A stretch of 64,000 nt of DNA. Origin: Rhodococcus coprophilus NBRC 100603 (GTDB taxonomy: Bacteria; Actinomycetota; Actinomycetes; Mycobacteriales; Mycobacteriaceae). Below are positions 38,048-47,212 of the stretch, one piece after another (positions within the stretch are counted from its first letter, which is position 1; each line of letters opens with the position of its first letter). The stretch spans positions 124,001-188,000 of the forward strand of contig NZ_BDAM01000003.1 of assembly GCF_001895045.1 (NCBI RefSeq). The letters are read 5' to 3'. Below the pieces are notes generated by a model. The model was not told the origin of the DNA, ran no database searches, and saw only the letters and a list, made by a program, of their open reading frames with translations. Position numbers and translations under genes: made by a program.

Positions 38048-39862
38048 TCAGCGCCGACGCCGCAAATGCCTGGCACCCGGTACCGGGCGCGGCCTCCGCC
38101 GTGCACTCCGTCCGGCGGTTCCGGTCGGCGAAATGTCCGGACGCGCACGAATTGTCCGCTGCGTGATACCGGTGTCGTGCCGGTGCCGGAAGGCGATCAC
38201 GGCGGCACGAGGCGTGGGATAGAACCGTTCCCGGTGGAAACGGTTCGCCGATTGCATGCGCAGGAGCTTGTCCCTCTCCTGGCCCTCCAATGCCGCAAAA
38301 ACGAAACGAATTCCGTTGTGGGACAGATATTCGTCCAGCCGCTCGATTTCTTCGACCGATGTCGTGTCGAGGTCGGTGATCGGCTGGGCCACGAGGATCA
38401 CCCACTCCACCCGATCGGATCGCTCCTGTACGAGTGCGCGCACATACCCCGTGAGAATCGAGCCGTTCGCGAAGAACAGCGGTGCGTCGAACCGTGCCAA
38501 TAGGAGACCTCTGATCCGGTGGCCTTCGGGATGGCGAGCGCTGTCGTGATATCCGGCGATTCCGGGGACTTCGACGAGTTCGGCACGGTGAGGCCGCCAG
38601 GCCTGGATCATCAACGCCATCAGCGACAGCGCGATCGCGATCAGTACGCCTCGCAGCACCCCCGCGAGGATGACGGCGACGGATGCCGCTATACACAAAC
38701 CGAATTCGATCTTGGCCACCTGCCACAGATGCCCGACCTTGGCGAATTTGAACTGCGCGCTCGCAGCGACGATGACGACGGCGCTGAGCGCAGAGCGCGG
38801 AAGGTCGCCCGTCGCGCCGGGTGCGAGCAGGAGGAAGGCAAGGACCGTCAGTGCTCCCACCACTCCGGCGAGTTGTGTGTGCGCGCCCGCGCGTTGGACG
38901 ACAGGCGTGCGGCTTCCGCTACCGCACACCGGGAACCCGCCTGTGACACCGGCCGCGAGGTTCGCGACGCCGAGCGCCCGCATCTCGGAGCTTCCGTTCA
39001 CGTCCTCACCGCGCTCAGACGAGAAAGCGCGGGACACGACAGCGGTGTCGGCGAAACCGATGATGGCGATCGCGACCGCGGGGCCGAGCAGAGTCGCGAC
39101 GTCGCTCCACGCGAGCCCGCCGAGGGCCGGGCCCGGGAGCCCCGACGGGAGCGCGCCCACTGTCTCGAGCTTGTCGCCCAGCCCGAAAGCGGCTGTCACC
39201 CCGGTGGCCACGACAACCCCGACGAGGATGCCCGGAACTCGTGGCCACAGCACCTGTATCACCACGATCAGGATCAGGGTCGCGCCGCCGAGGAGGAAGG
39301 CGAGCGATCCGAGCGCACCCCCGCGCACCGCGTCCGCAGCATTCCGGAGGTTCGTGAAGAGGTCGGCCGGCCGGGTATTCGCTCCGAGTAGGTGCGGGAC
39401 CTCGCTCGCGATCACGATCAGAGCGATAGCATTGAGAAATCCGACCCTGATGGGGTTGGACAGCAGTTCTGTGATGAATCCGAGGCGCAGAATCCCGCTG
39501 AACAACAGCAGAATTCCGACTATGAGGGCGAGCAGACCGGCTAGCGCCACGGCGCGGGCGGGATCTCCTGCCGCGGCGAGGGGAACGACCGCCGCAGCGA
39601 TCAGCGGTGCCAGGGCGGAAGACGGAACGACCACGAGGATGCGCGACGGACCGACGAGCGCGTACACCAGCATCGGCACGATCGTGGCGTACATGCCCAT
39701 GTGGGCAGGCAGTCCCGCCGCTGCCGCGTATCCCATGCCGGTGGGCACCAGTAGTGCGCTGACCACCAAACCGGCAGTGACGTCGGTCCGCAGCCATCCG
39801 CGCTGGTATCTGCGTGCCGTGGCGATGCCGGGAATCCGGCTGACGGCGGCCGAGAGCGACAT
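38048..39862 (-). CDS. SulP-family anion transporter with STAS domain
   Basis: This 604-residue secondary transporter of the SLC26/SulP family may carry sulfate, bicarbonate or dicarboxylate. The family opening YQRGWLRTDVTAGLVVSALLVPTGMGYAAAAGLPAHMGMYA lies in the first helices. About ten to twelve membrane spans follow. From about residue 440 there is a cytosolic STAS domain (PEGHRIRGLLLARFDAPLFFANGSI, ITDLDTTSVEEIERL), and then a basic, low-complexity tail of about 60 residues. The substrate cannot be read from sequence. It is a separate gene from ilvC, with a hairpin between. Confidence 0.94.
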   Translation of the reverse strand: MSLSAAVSRIPGIATARRYQRGWLRTDVTAGLVVSALLVPTGMGYAAAAGLPAHMGMYATIVPMLVYALVGPSRILVVVPSSALAPLIAAAVVPLAAAGDPARAVALAGLLALIVGILLLFSGILRLGFITELLSNPIRVGFLNAIALIVIASEVPHLLGANTRPADLFTNLRNAADAVRGGALGSLAFLLGGATLILIVVIQVLWPRVPGILVGVVVATGVTAAFGLGDKLETVGALPSGLPGPALGGLAWSDVATLLGPAVAIAIIGFADTAVVSRAFSSERGEDVNGSSEMRALGVANLAAGVTGGFPVCGSGSRTPVVQRAGAHTQLAGVVGALTVLAFLLLAPGATGDLPRSALSAVVIVAASAQFKFAKVGHLWQVAKIEFGLCIAASVAVILAGVLRGVLIAIALSLMALMIQAWRPHRAELVEVPGIAGYHDSARHPEGHRIRGLLLARFDAPLFFANGSILTGYVRALVQERSDRVEWVILVAQPITDLDTTSVEEIERLDEYLSHNGIRFVFAALEGQERDKLLRMQSANRFHRERFYPTPRAAVIAFRHRHDTGITQRTIRARPDISPTGTAGRSARRRPRPVPGARHLRRRR

Positions 39863-39940
39863 TGGGCAAGTATGAGCCGTCGACCCGGCCCCCGTCGGCA
39901 GATTGCCTGCGGTCGTTCCGGCGTCCCCACGCCCGAACGA

Positions 39941-39977
39941 CGGCAGCCCGGCACCTCGAGAAGGTACCGGGCTGCCG
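39941..39977 (-). terminator. ilvBNC operon terminator hairpin
   Basis: CGGCAGCCCGG (39941-39951) pairs with 39967-39977, extended by four inner pairs after one mismatch. It lies 17 bases after the ilvC stop. There is no U-tract. Confidence 0.65.
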
Positions 39978-39993
39978 CAGCAGGATGGAGATA

Positions 39994-41043
<1,050 letters not shown>

Positions 41044-41547
41044 CTAACGGGTAGCCGTGATGGACTTGGGACCGCGTCCGACGGCAACGACGCCGGACTG
41101 AACGATTTCCCGGATCCCGTACGGCTCGAGCATGCGGAGAAGCGCATCCAGCTTGGAGCGGGTGCCGGTGGCCTCGATCGTGAGCGACTCGGGCGACACG
41201 TCGATCACCTTGGCGCGGAAGAGATTCACGGTTTCGATGACCTGGGTGCGAACGCTCGCGTCCGCGCGCACCTTGATCAGCAGAAGTTCGCGGGCGACGG
41301 ATGCCTCGCCCTCCTGCTCGACGATCTTGATGACGTTGACGAGCTTGTTGAGCTGCTTGGTGACCTGCTCGAGAGGAAACGCGTCCACGGTGACGACGAT
41401 GGTCATACGTGAGATCTCGGGGATCTCGGTACCACCGACCGCGAGCGATTCGATGTTGAAGCCGCGCCGCGAAAACAGCGATGCGACTCGGGCCAGCACG
41501 CCCGGCTTGTCCTCGACGAGGACACTGAGGGTGTGGCTCGTGCTCAC
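41044..41547 (-). CDS. ilvN: Acetolactate synthase small (regulatory) subunit
   Basis: IlvN binds valine through its ACT domain and gives feedback control to the large subunit. The 167-residue protein starts [40 protein letters not shown], the ACT domain, and then the C-terminal domain [32 protein letters not shown]. Its GTG start overlaps the ilvB stop by 4 nt, so the two subunits are translationally coupled. Confidence 0.98.
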   Translation of the reverse strand: MSTSHTLSVLVEDKPGVLARVASLFSRRGFNIESLAVGGTEIPEISRMTIVVTVDAFPLEQVTKQLNKLVNVIKIVEQEGEASVARELLLIKVRADASVRTQVIETVNLFRAKVIDVSPESLTIEATGTRSKLDALLRMLEPYGIREIVQSGVVAVGRGPKSITATR

Positions 41548-43484
41548 TTGGCTTCCTCCTCGGCTGCAGCCTGGTGGCCGCGTGCATGATCACGTTCGAT
41601 TACCGCGTCGACGACCGTGGCGTCGTCCTCCGCGGTGTCCTCGTCGAACAAGGGACGGATGTCCCGGGCAGCCATGATCTCGTCGTTGCCGGTGCCGGCA
41701 GCGACCATCGGCCAGACCTGCGCGTCCTTGCCGACGATGAAGTCGATGACGACCGGGCGATCGTTGATCTCCTGGGCCCGCCGGATCGCCGGTTCGACGT
41801 CTTCTTCACGTTCGACACGGATGCCGACGCAGCCGAGTGCCTCTGCGAGCTTGACGAAGTCCGGGATACGCAGCGAGTGCGTGGACAGATCGGTGTTCGA
41901 GTACCGCTCCTCGTAGAAGAGCGTCTGCCACTGGCGGACCATGCCGAGGTTGCCGTTGTTGATCAGCGCGACCTTGATCGGAACACCCTCGACGGCGCAC
42001 GTCGCGAGTTCCTGGTTGGTCATCTGGAAGCAGCCGTCGCCGTCGATGGCCCACACCTCGGTGTCCGGGCAGCCCATCTTGGCGCCCATCGCCGCGGGCA
42101 CCGCGTAGCCCATGGTGCCGAGCCCACCGGAGTTGAGCCACGTGCGCGGCTTCTCGTAATCGATGAACTGAGCAGCCCACATCTGGTGCTGGCCCACGCC
42201 GGCGCAGTAGATCGCGTCGGGACCGGCGAGCTTGCCGACGGCCTGGATCACGAACTGCGGCGACAGGCTGTCGTCGGACGGGCGGTCGTAGCTCAGCGGG
42301 TAGGTACGACGGATGTCGTCGAGGTACGCCCACCAGGCGGTGTAGTCGAGCGTGGTGTTCGTCGCGAGATGAGCGCGGATCGCCTCGATGAGCTCGACGA
42401 GAACCTCTTTGCAGTCGCCGACGATCGGGACGTCCGCGTGCCGGTTCTTGCCGATCTCGGCGGGGTCGATGTCGGCGTGGATCACCTTGGCGTCGGGCGC
42501 GAAGGAGTCGAGCTGACCGGTGACGCGGTCGTCGAAGCGGGCGCCGAGAGTGATGAGGAGATCACTCTTCTGCAGCGCCGCCACGGCCGCGACATTGCCG
42601 TGCATGCCCGGCATTCCGCAATGGAGCGTGTGGGTGTCGGGGAACGCGCCGCGCGCCATCAGCGTGGTGACCACCGGGATGCCGGTCAGTTCGGCGAGCT
42701 CGAGCAGCTCTGCCGAGGCCTCGGCCTTGATGACACCGCCGCCGACGTAGAGCACCGGCTTACGCGCATCGGCGATCAGTCGTGCCGCCTCGCGGACCTG
42801 CTTGCCGTGCGGCTTGGTGACGGGCCGATATCCGGGCAGGTGCATTTCCGGCGGCCAGCTGAAGGTCGTCTGGGCCTGAAGGATGTCCTTGGGGATGTCG
42901 ACGAGGACCGCGCCGGGCCGGCCCGACGACGCGAGATAGAAGGCCTCCGCGAGCACGCGAGGGATGTCGGCACCGTCGGTGACCAGGAAGTTGTGCTTGG
43001 TGACGGGCATCGTGATGCCCGAGATGTCGGCTTCCTGGAAGGCATCGGTGCCGATGAGCGGACGGCCGACCTGGCCCGTGATCGCCACGAGTGGAACCGA
43101 GTCCATCTGGGCGTCCGCAAGCGGTGTGACGAGGTTGGTCGCGCCGGGCCCGGAGGTCGCCATGCACACCCCGACCTTGCCGGTGGCCTGGGCATATCCG
43201 GTGGCGGCATGGCCTGCGCCCTGCTCGTGCCGGACGAGGACGTGCCGCACACGCTTCGAATCGTAGATGGGGTCGTATACGGGCAGGATCGCGCCGCCGG
43301 GAATGCCGAAGACCGTGTCCACCTCGAGTTCCTCGAGCGCTCGGACCACCGACTGGGCGCCGGTGACGCGCTCGGGCGCGACCGGGCGCCGGGTGGCGGG
43401 GGTCGCCGCGGCGGCGGCGGACGCAGGGGTGCTGCCCCCCGGCTTCCGCGGCGAGGGTTGAGGCCGTGCGGTTGGTGCGCTCAC
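41544..43484 (-). CDS. ilvB: Acetolactate synthase large subunit
   Basis: This thiamine-diphosphate enzyme condenses two pyruvates, or pyruvate and 2-ketobutyrate. From GTG 43484 it is 646 residues: a Pro/Ala-rich start, then [31 protein letters not shown] with the catalytic Glu in [21 protein letters not shown]. The ThDP-binding [20 protein letters not shown] motif is near residue 470, followed by the FAD/quinone-like C-domain. The ribosome site AGAGGAA is 5 bases before GTG 43484, so the longer in-frame reading is rejected. Expression is probably controlled by the attenuator just upstream. Confidence 0.97.
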   Translation of the reverse strand: MSAPTARPQPSPRKPGGSTPASAAAAATPATRRPVAPERVTGAQSVVRALEELEVDTVFGIPGGAILPVYDPIYDSKRVRHVLVRHEQGAGHAATGYAQATGKVGVCMATSGPGATNLVTPLADAQMDSVPLVAITGQVGRPLIGTDAFQEADISGITMPVTKHNFLVTDGADIPRVLAEAFYLASSGRPGAVLVDIPKDILQAQTTFSWPPEMHLPGYRPVTKPHGKQVREAARLIADARKPVLYVGGGVIKAEASAELLELAELTGIPVVTTLMARGAFPDTHTLHCGMPGMHGNVAAVAALQKSDLLITLGARFDDRVTGQLDSFAPDAKVIHADIDPAEIGKNRHADVPIVGDCKEVLVELIEAIRAHLATNTTLDYTAWWAYLDDIRRTYPLSYDRPSDDSLSPQFVIQAVGKLAGPDAIYCAGVGQHQMWAAQFIDYEKPRTWLNSGGLGTMGYAVPAAMGAKMGCPDTEVWAIDGDGCFQMTNQELATCAVEGVPIKVALINNGNLGMVRQWQTLFYEERYSNTDLSTHSLRIPDFVKLAEALGCVGIRVEREEDVEPAIRRAQEINDRPVVIDFIVGKDAQVWPMVAAGTGNDEIMAARDIRPLFDEDTAEDDATVVDAVIERDHARGHQAAAEEEAK

Positions 43485-43513
43485 TGCAATTCCTCTGATT
43501 CTGGCTCCGGGCA

Positions 43514-43550
43514 ACAAAAAACCCTCGTCAGCGTTGTGCTGTACGAGGGT
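43514..43550 (-). terminator. Intrinsic terminator of ilvB attenuator
   Basis: On the minus strand ACCCTCGT (43550-43543) pairs with ACGAGGGT (43528-43521), an 8-bp perfect stem. It is followed at once by a six-T run, 30 bases before the ilvB start. It is the only hairpin in the window with a full U-tract in front of a gene instead of after one, which marks it as an attenuator. Confidence 0.85.
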
Positions 43551-43598
43551 GGCGCGTCGTGGGCGAGTTGCAGAATGCGGCTCAGGCGACGACGCGCC
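43551..43598 (-). promoter_or_regulatory. Competing leader pairing of ilvB attenuator
   Basis: GGCGCGTCGT inside the leader-peptide codons (43598-43589) is perfectly complementary to ACGACGCGCC (43560-43551), which directly abuts the terminator stem. A ribosome held over the Leu/Val/Ile codons would mask the first arm and change folding of the second, the usual logic of amino-acid attenuation. The exact antiterminator is not resolved by eye. Confidence 0.6.
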
Positions 43599-43629
43599 GG
43601 CCGATTACGAGCAACCCATTCTGATTCAC
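43582..43629 (-). CDS. ilvB leader peptide (15 residues)
   Basis: The GTG-started reading frame encodes [15 protein letters not shown]. Seven of its 15 residues, if the initiating residue is excluded, are Leu, Ile, Val or Ala, with the run Leu-Leu-Val-Ile and a Val-Val pair near the end. Its stop is 98 bases before ilvB and 32 bases before the terminator stem. The sequence fits the actinobacterial pattern of branched-chain-rich leader peptides before ilvB. The start lies about 8 bases after the -10 box, so the mRNA may be leaderless. Confidence 0.75.
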   Translation of the reverse strand: MNQNGLLVIGRRVVA

Positions 43630-43636
43630 GCGCTTG

Positions 43637-43666
43637 ACGGTAGGCGCATGGTGTGGAGACAGTCAA
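43637..43666 (-). promoter_or_regulatory. Candidate ilvBNC promoter
   Basis: On the minus strand TTGACT (43666-43661) and TACCGT (43642-43637) are separated by 18 bases. Transcription would begin near 43630, at or one base from the leader-peptide GTG. Confidence 0.6.
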
Positions 43667-43726
43667 CTTGGTGTGGTTACTGTCCCAGAATGTGAGATGC
43701 CTCGGCTGCAGTGACAAGATGGTGAG

Positions 43727-44272
43727 GTGTCATCTTCACAGCAGCCCGTGCCACCTCCTCCATCATCCCACACGCCCGATTCGACGACGCAGGTCATCCA
43801 GATTTCGCGCCTGTCCTTCCTCGCGTGCGGTCTTCTGTTCCTGGCGCTGGCCTCCCCCGCCCTCGCGTGGCCCGAAGCCTTCGCGTGGACCCTGGTGATC
43901 CCGTTTCTCGTCGCCGCGTGGGTCGTCCGCGTGCGCACCGTCGTAGGCCCCGACGGAGTGGTCGCCCGCTCGACGTTCTCCACCACGACGATCCCGTGGG
44001 AGTCCCTGAAGGGAATTCGCTTCCCCAAGCGCGGCTGGGCTCGCGCGACACTCACCGACGACTCCGAGGTCGCGTTGCCCGTCGTCACCTTCGGACGCCT
44101 GCCGCAACTGGCACAGGCCAGCGGAGGACGCATCACCGATCCGTACGCTGCCGCCCGCGAAGCGGAAGCCGCGCGAGAATCCTCCGCCGGTGACTCTCCC
44201 GACGACGCCGAGCCGACCACCGATGCACGCGACGACGTGACGGAAACAGACTCGGATACCGAGAGCAAATAG
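43727..44272 (+). CDS. PH-domain membrane protein (Cfp6-like)
   Basis: This 181-residue protein has two close hydrophobic segments (about 30-48 and 52-67) followed by a bacterial PH-like domain (VRVRTVVGPDGVVARSTFSTTTIPWESLKGIRFPKRGWARATL). A disordered acidic C-terminal tail ends TETDSDTESK. Divergent placement from ilvB matches M. tuberculosis Rv3004, the culture-filtrate antigen Cfp6. Function is unknown. The GTG start at 43727 is preceded by GGTGAG, and its promoter must lie in the 60 bases shared with the ilvB promoter. Confidence 0.88.
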   Translation: MSSSQQPVPPPPSSHTPDSTTQVIQISRLSFLACGLLFLALASPALAWPEAFAWTLVIPFLVAAWVVRVRTVVGPDGVVARSTFSTTTIPWESLKGIRFPKRGWARATLTDDSEVALPVVTFGRLPQLAQASGGRITDPYAAAREAEAARESSAGDSPDDAEPTTDARDDVTETDSDTESK

Positions 44273-44373
44273 CACACGAGTAAATTCGACTCTGCCGCCA
44301 CCCGGATCACGCCCCAGCCCGGCGACCGGATGCGGCCCGCCGCTTGCGCACACCCCCGTCAAGGAAGTCAGCC

Positions 44374-46215
44374 ATGCCCCCGTTGAGGTCACGCACCACC
44401 ACCGTCGGACGTAATGCAGCCGGCGCGCGCTCACTGTGGCGCGCCACCGGAATGACCGATTCCGACTTCGGTAAGCCGATCGTTGCGATCGCGAACTCGT
44501 ACACGCAATTCGTGCCCGGCCACGTCCACCTCAAAGACGTCGGCGAGATCGTCGCCGAAGCGGTCAAGGCCGCCGGTGGCGTGGCACGTGAATTCCACAC
44601 CATCGCCGTCGACGACGGGATCGCGATGGGCCACGGCGGGATGCTGTACTCGTTGCCGAGCCGCGAAATCATCGCGGACTCGGTGGAATACATGGTCAAC
44701 GCTCACACTGCCGACGCGCTGGTGTGCATTTCGAACTGCGACAAGATCACGCCGGGCATGCTCAACGCCGCGATGCGCCTGAACATCCCGACCGTGTTCG
44801 TCTCCGGTGGACCGATGGAAGCCGGGAAGGCAGTCGTCGTCGACGGAGTCGCGCAAGCACCCACCGACCTCATCACCGCGATCTCCGCGTCGGCCAACGA
44901 CTCCGTGAGCGAAGAAGGACTCGACGAGGTCGAGCGCAGCGCGTGCCCGACGTGCGGGTCGTGCTCGGGCATGTTCACCGCCAACTCGATGAACTGCCTC
45001 ACAGAAGCACTGGGCCTGGCACTTCCGGGCAACGGTTCGACGCTGGCGACGCACGCCGCGCGGCGCGCACTGTTCGAACGGGCCGGCACCACCGTCGTCG
45101 AGGCGGCGCTGCGTTACTACCGTGACGGCGACGAGTCCGTGCTTCCGCGCAACATCGCCACCCCCGCGGCGTTCCGCAACGCGATGGCGCTGGACGTCGC
45201 GATGGGCGGATCGACCAACACGGTGCTGCACACGCTCGCGGCTGCGCAGGAAGGCGAGGTCGACTTCGACCTCGAGACGATCGACGCGATCAGCCGCAAG
45301 GTCCCGTGCCTGTCGAAGGTCTCCCCGAACTCCGATTACCACATGGAGGACGTGCACCGCGCCGGCGGCATCCCCGCGCTGCTCGGCGAACTGCGCCGCG
45401 GCGGACTGCTCGAGACCGACGTGTCGACGGTCCACACGAAGAGCTTCGACGAGTGGCTCGACACCTGGGACATCCGGTCCGGGAAGGCCTCCGACGAAGC
45501 GATCGAGCTGTTCCACGCAGCGCCCGGCGGAGTGCGCACCACGGAACCATTCTCGACGGACAACCGGTGGTCCTCGCTCGACACCGACGCGGCAGGCGGC
45601 TGCATCCGCGACGTCGAACATGCGTACACCGTCGAAGGAGGGCTGGTCGTGCTGCGCGGCAACGTCGCGCTCGACGGTGCGATCCTCAAGACCGCCGGCA
45701 TCGACGAGGAACTGTTCTCCTTCCAGGGGCCGGCGCTTGTGGTCGAGTCGCAGGAAGAGGCGGTCTCGGCGATCCTGCAGAAGCGCATCAAGCCCGGCGA
45801 TGTCATGGTCGTCCGCTACGAAGGTCCCAAGGGCGGGCCCGGCATGCAGGAGATGCTGCACCCCACCGCCTTCCTGAAGGGCGCCGGACTCGGCAAAGTG
45901 TGCGCGCTGATCACCGACGGCCGGTTCTCCGGTGGTACCTCGGGCCTGTCGATCGGGCACATCTCCCCCGAAGCTGCCGCCGGTGGCACGATCGGGCTCG
46001 TCGAGACCGGCGACCAGATCCGCATCGACGTCGCTACCCGCACCCTCGAGGTGCTGGTGTCCGACGAGGAACTGGCCACCCGTCGCGCCAAGATGGAAGC
46101 GTCGGAGAAGCCGTGGCAGCCGGTCGATCGTCAGCGCACCGTCACCACCGCGCTGCGCGCATACGCAGCGCTGGCAACGTCGGCGGATAAGGGTGCGGTG
46201 CGGTACGTGCCGTGA
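44374..46215 (+). CDS. ilvD: Dihydroxy-acid dehydratase
   Basis: IlvD dehydrates dihydroxy acids to 2-keto acids in valine and isoleucine synthesis, using an iron-sulfur cluster. The 613-residue protein contains the cluster cysteines in [14 protein letters not shown] and [20 protein letters not shown], and the C-terminal [24 protein letters not shown]. The ATG at 44374 ([26 protein letters not shown]) has AAGGAAG upstream. In M. tuberculosis ilvD lies elsewhere; here it completes a local branched-chain set. It is the last native gene before the low-GC island. Confidence 0.98.
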   Translation: MPPLRSRTTTVGRNAAGARSLWRATGMTDSDFGKPIVAIANSYTQFVPGHVHLKDVGEIVAEAVKAAGGVAREFHTIAVDDGIAMGHGGMLYSLPSREIIADSVEYMVNAHTADALVCISNCDKITPGMLNAAMRLNIPTVFVSGGPMEAGKAVVVDGVAQAPTDLITAISASANDSVSEEGLDEVERSACPTCGSCSGMFTANSMNCLTEALGLALPGNGSTLATHAARRALFERAGTTVVEAALRYYRDGDESVLPRNIATPAAFRNAMALDVAMGGSTNTVLHTLAAAQEGEVDFDLETIDAISRKVPCLSKVSPNSDYHMEDVHRAGGIPALLGELRRGGLLETDVSTVHTKSFDEWLDTWDIRSGKASDEAIELFHAAPGGVRTTEPFSTDNRWSSLDTDAAGGCIRDVEHAYTVEGGLVVLRGNVALDGAILKTAGIDEELFSFQGPALVVESQEEAVSAILQKRIKPGDVMVVRYEGPKGGPGMQEMLHPTAFLKGAGLGKVCALITDGRFSGGTSGLSIGHISPEAAAGGTIGLVETGDQIRIDVATRTLEVLVSDEELATRRAKMEASEKPWQPVDRQRTVTTALRAYAALATSADKGAVRYVP

Positions 46216-47212
46216 TCACAGGCTTTTGTACAAGACGACGGCGGGGGCCGCACACGGGTGTGCGGCTCCGGCCGGCGTTGCGAGCCGACTACAAAGCGTA
46301 CGAGCAGCCTGTAGAGGCTCTTTAAATCCTGTGGTCACATATGGAGATGTACTAACTCCATCAGAGATGGGTCAGACTCAACTCCCATTACGGCGTTCGC
46401 GTGCTGGTGTTCAAATTCTTTGAGACGCTTGTGGATGAGTCCCGCTTGTGGAACGTGTCGGCCATAGGTGTCGGCTGTTTCTTAAACCCTAGTAGCGTCA
46501 TCCCTCGCGAAATGAGAGCGCACCAAGCGCCTCTTCCCAGACCTAGGCGCTCCGTAGGAAGTAGGACAACCTCGCGACTAAACAAGTGGATCCGCCGAAT
46601 CTGCCGGACCGCGCGGGGTGATGCTGGTATCTCCTTTCCAAAAGCAGCGACGACTTCGTCTGCAAAGGCGCCGAGGGTATTGGAACCGAGCACCCCCATA
46701 CCGTCGAAGAGGTTCACCGGCTTTGGTCAATGCCTTGATGACACTCCTCAGTGAAAAGAAGTGAGTGCCTAAATGAGCGCTACGCCACCCGGATCTGGCT
46801 ACCGAAGTCGACGCAAAACATCGTTTCTGGGACGGCGGATTCCAGGTTTAACAGCGATGTAGGCAGGGATCTGGTAGTCGCACGGTCGGGAATGGCAGGT
46901 CCTGCGTCGAGGCCCTACCCATCCACTTGTCTACATTCCGATACCAGGGCCTCGAACGAGCTAGCGAGGCGATTAGCGAGCCACACAACAGGCTGCGTCG
47001 GATGGCTGGACTTAGCACCCATCGCCTGCGGATGCGACCGCGGCTTCAGTTTGGCATCTCACTCGCTTCACCCACGCGCTCGGTGCACTAAAGAACTGGA
47101 TGATCCGCCAACGTCCCGAGCACGAGCAACAAACTCAATTTCGGCTCGCTGAAACGGTCATCGGAAACAATCTAAGTTAGGATGCATCCCAGTCACCGGA
47201 TATTCGAATCAG
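46216..47212. other. 997-base gap, left end of low-GC island
   Basis: Just after ilvD there is a GC-rich hairpin (46247-46254 with 46259-46266, CGGG loop). From about 46300 base composition falls and no convincing gene is seen except a weak minus-strand frame listed separately. Small frames on both strands have no recognisable domain. No integrase, tRNA fragment or insertion sequence was recognised. Confidence 0.6.
46388..46717 (-). CDS. Hypothetical protein or gene remnant, 109 residues
   Basis: The frame from GTG 46717 reads MNLFDGMGVLGSNTLGAFADEVVAAFG and later LFSREVVLLPTERLGLGRGAWC, which looks more protein-like than random antisense reading. It is preceded closely by an in-frame stop and lacks a good ribosome site, and its C-terminal part becomes low-quality. 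I do not recognise a family. It could be a decayed fragment brought in with the island. Confidence 0.3.
   Translation of the reverse strand: MNLFDGMGVLGSNTLGAFADEVVAAFGKEIPASPRAVRQIRRIHLFSREVVLLPTERLGLGRGAWCALISRGMTLLGFKKQPTPMADTFHKRDSSTSVSKNLNTSTRTP

Noticed and set aside
46751-47152. 133-codon plus-strand frame in the island
   Set aside because: Residue composition is unlike a folded protein and there is no recognisable start signal.
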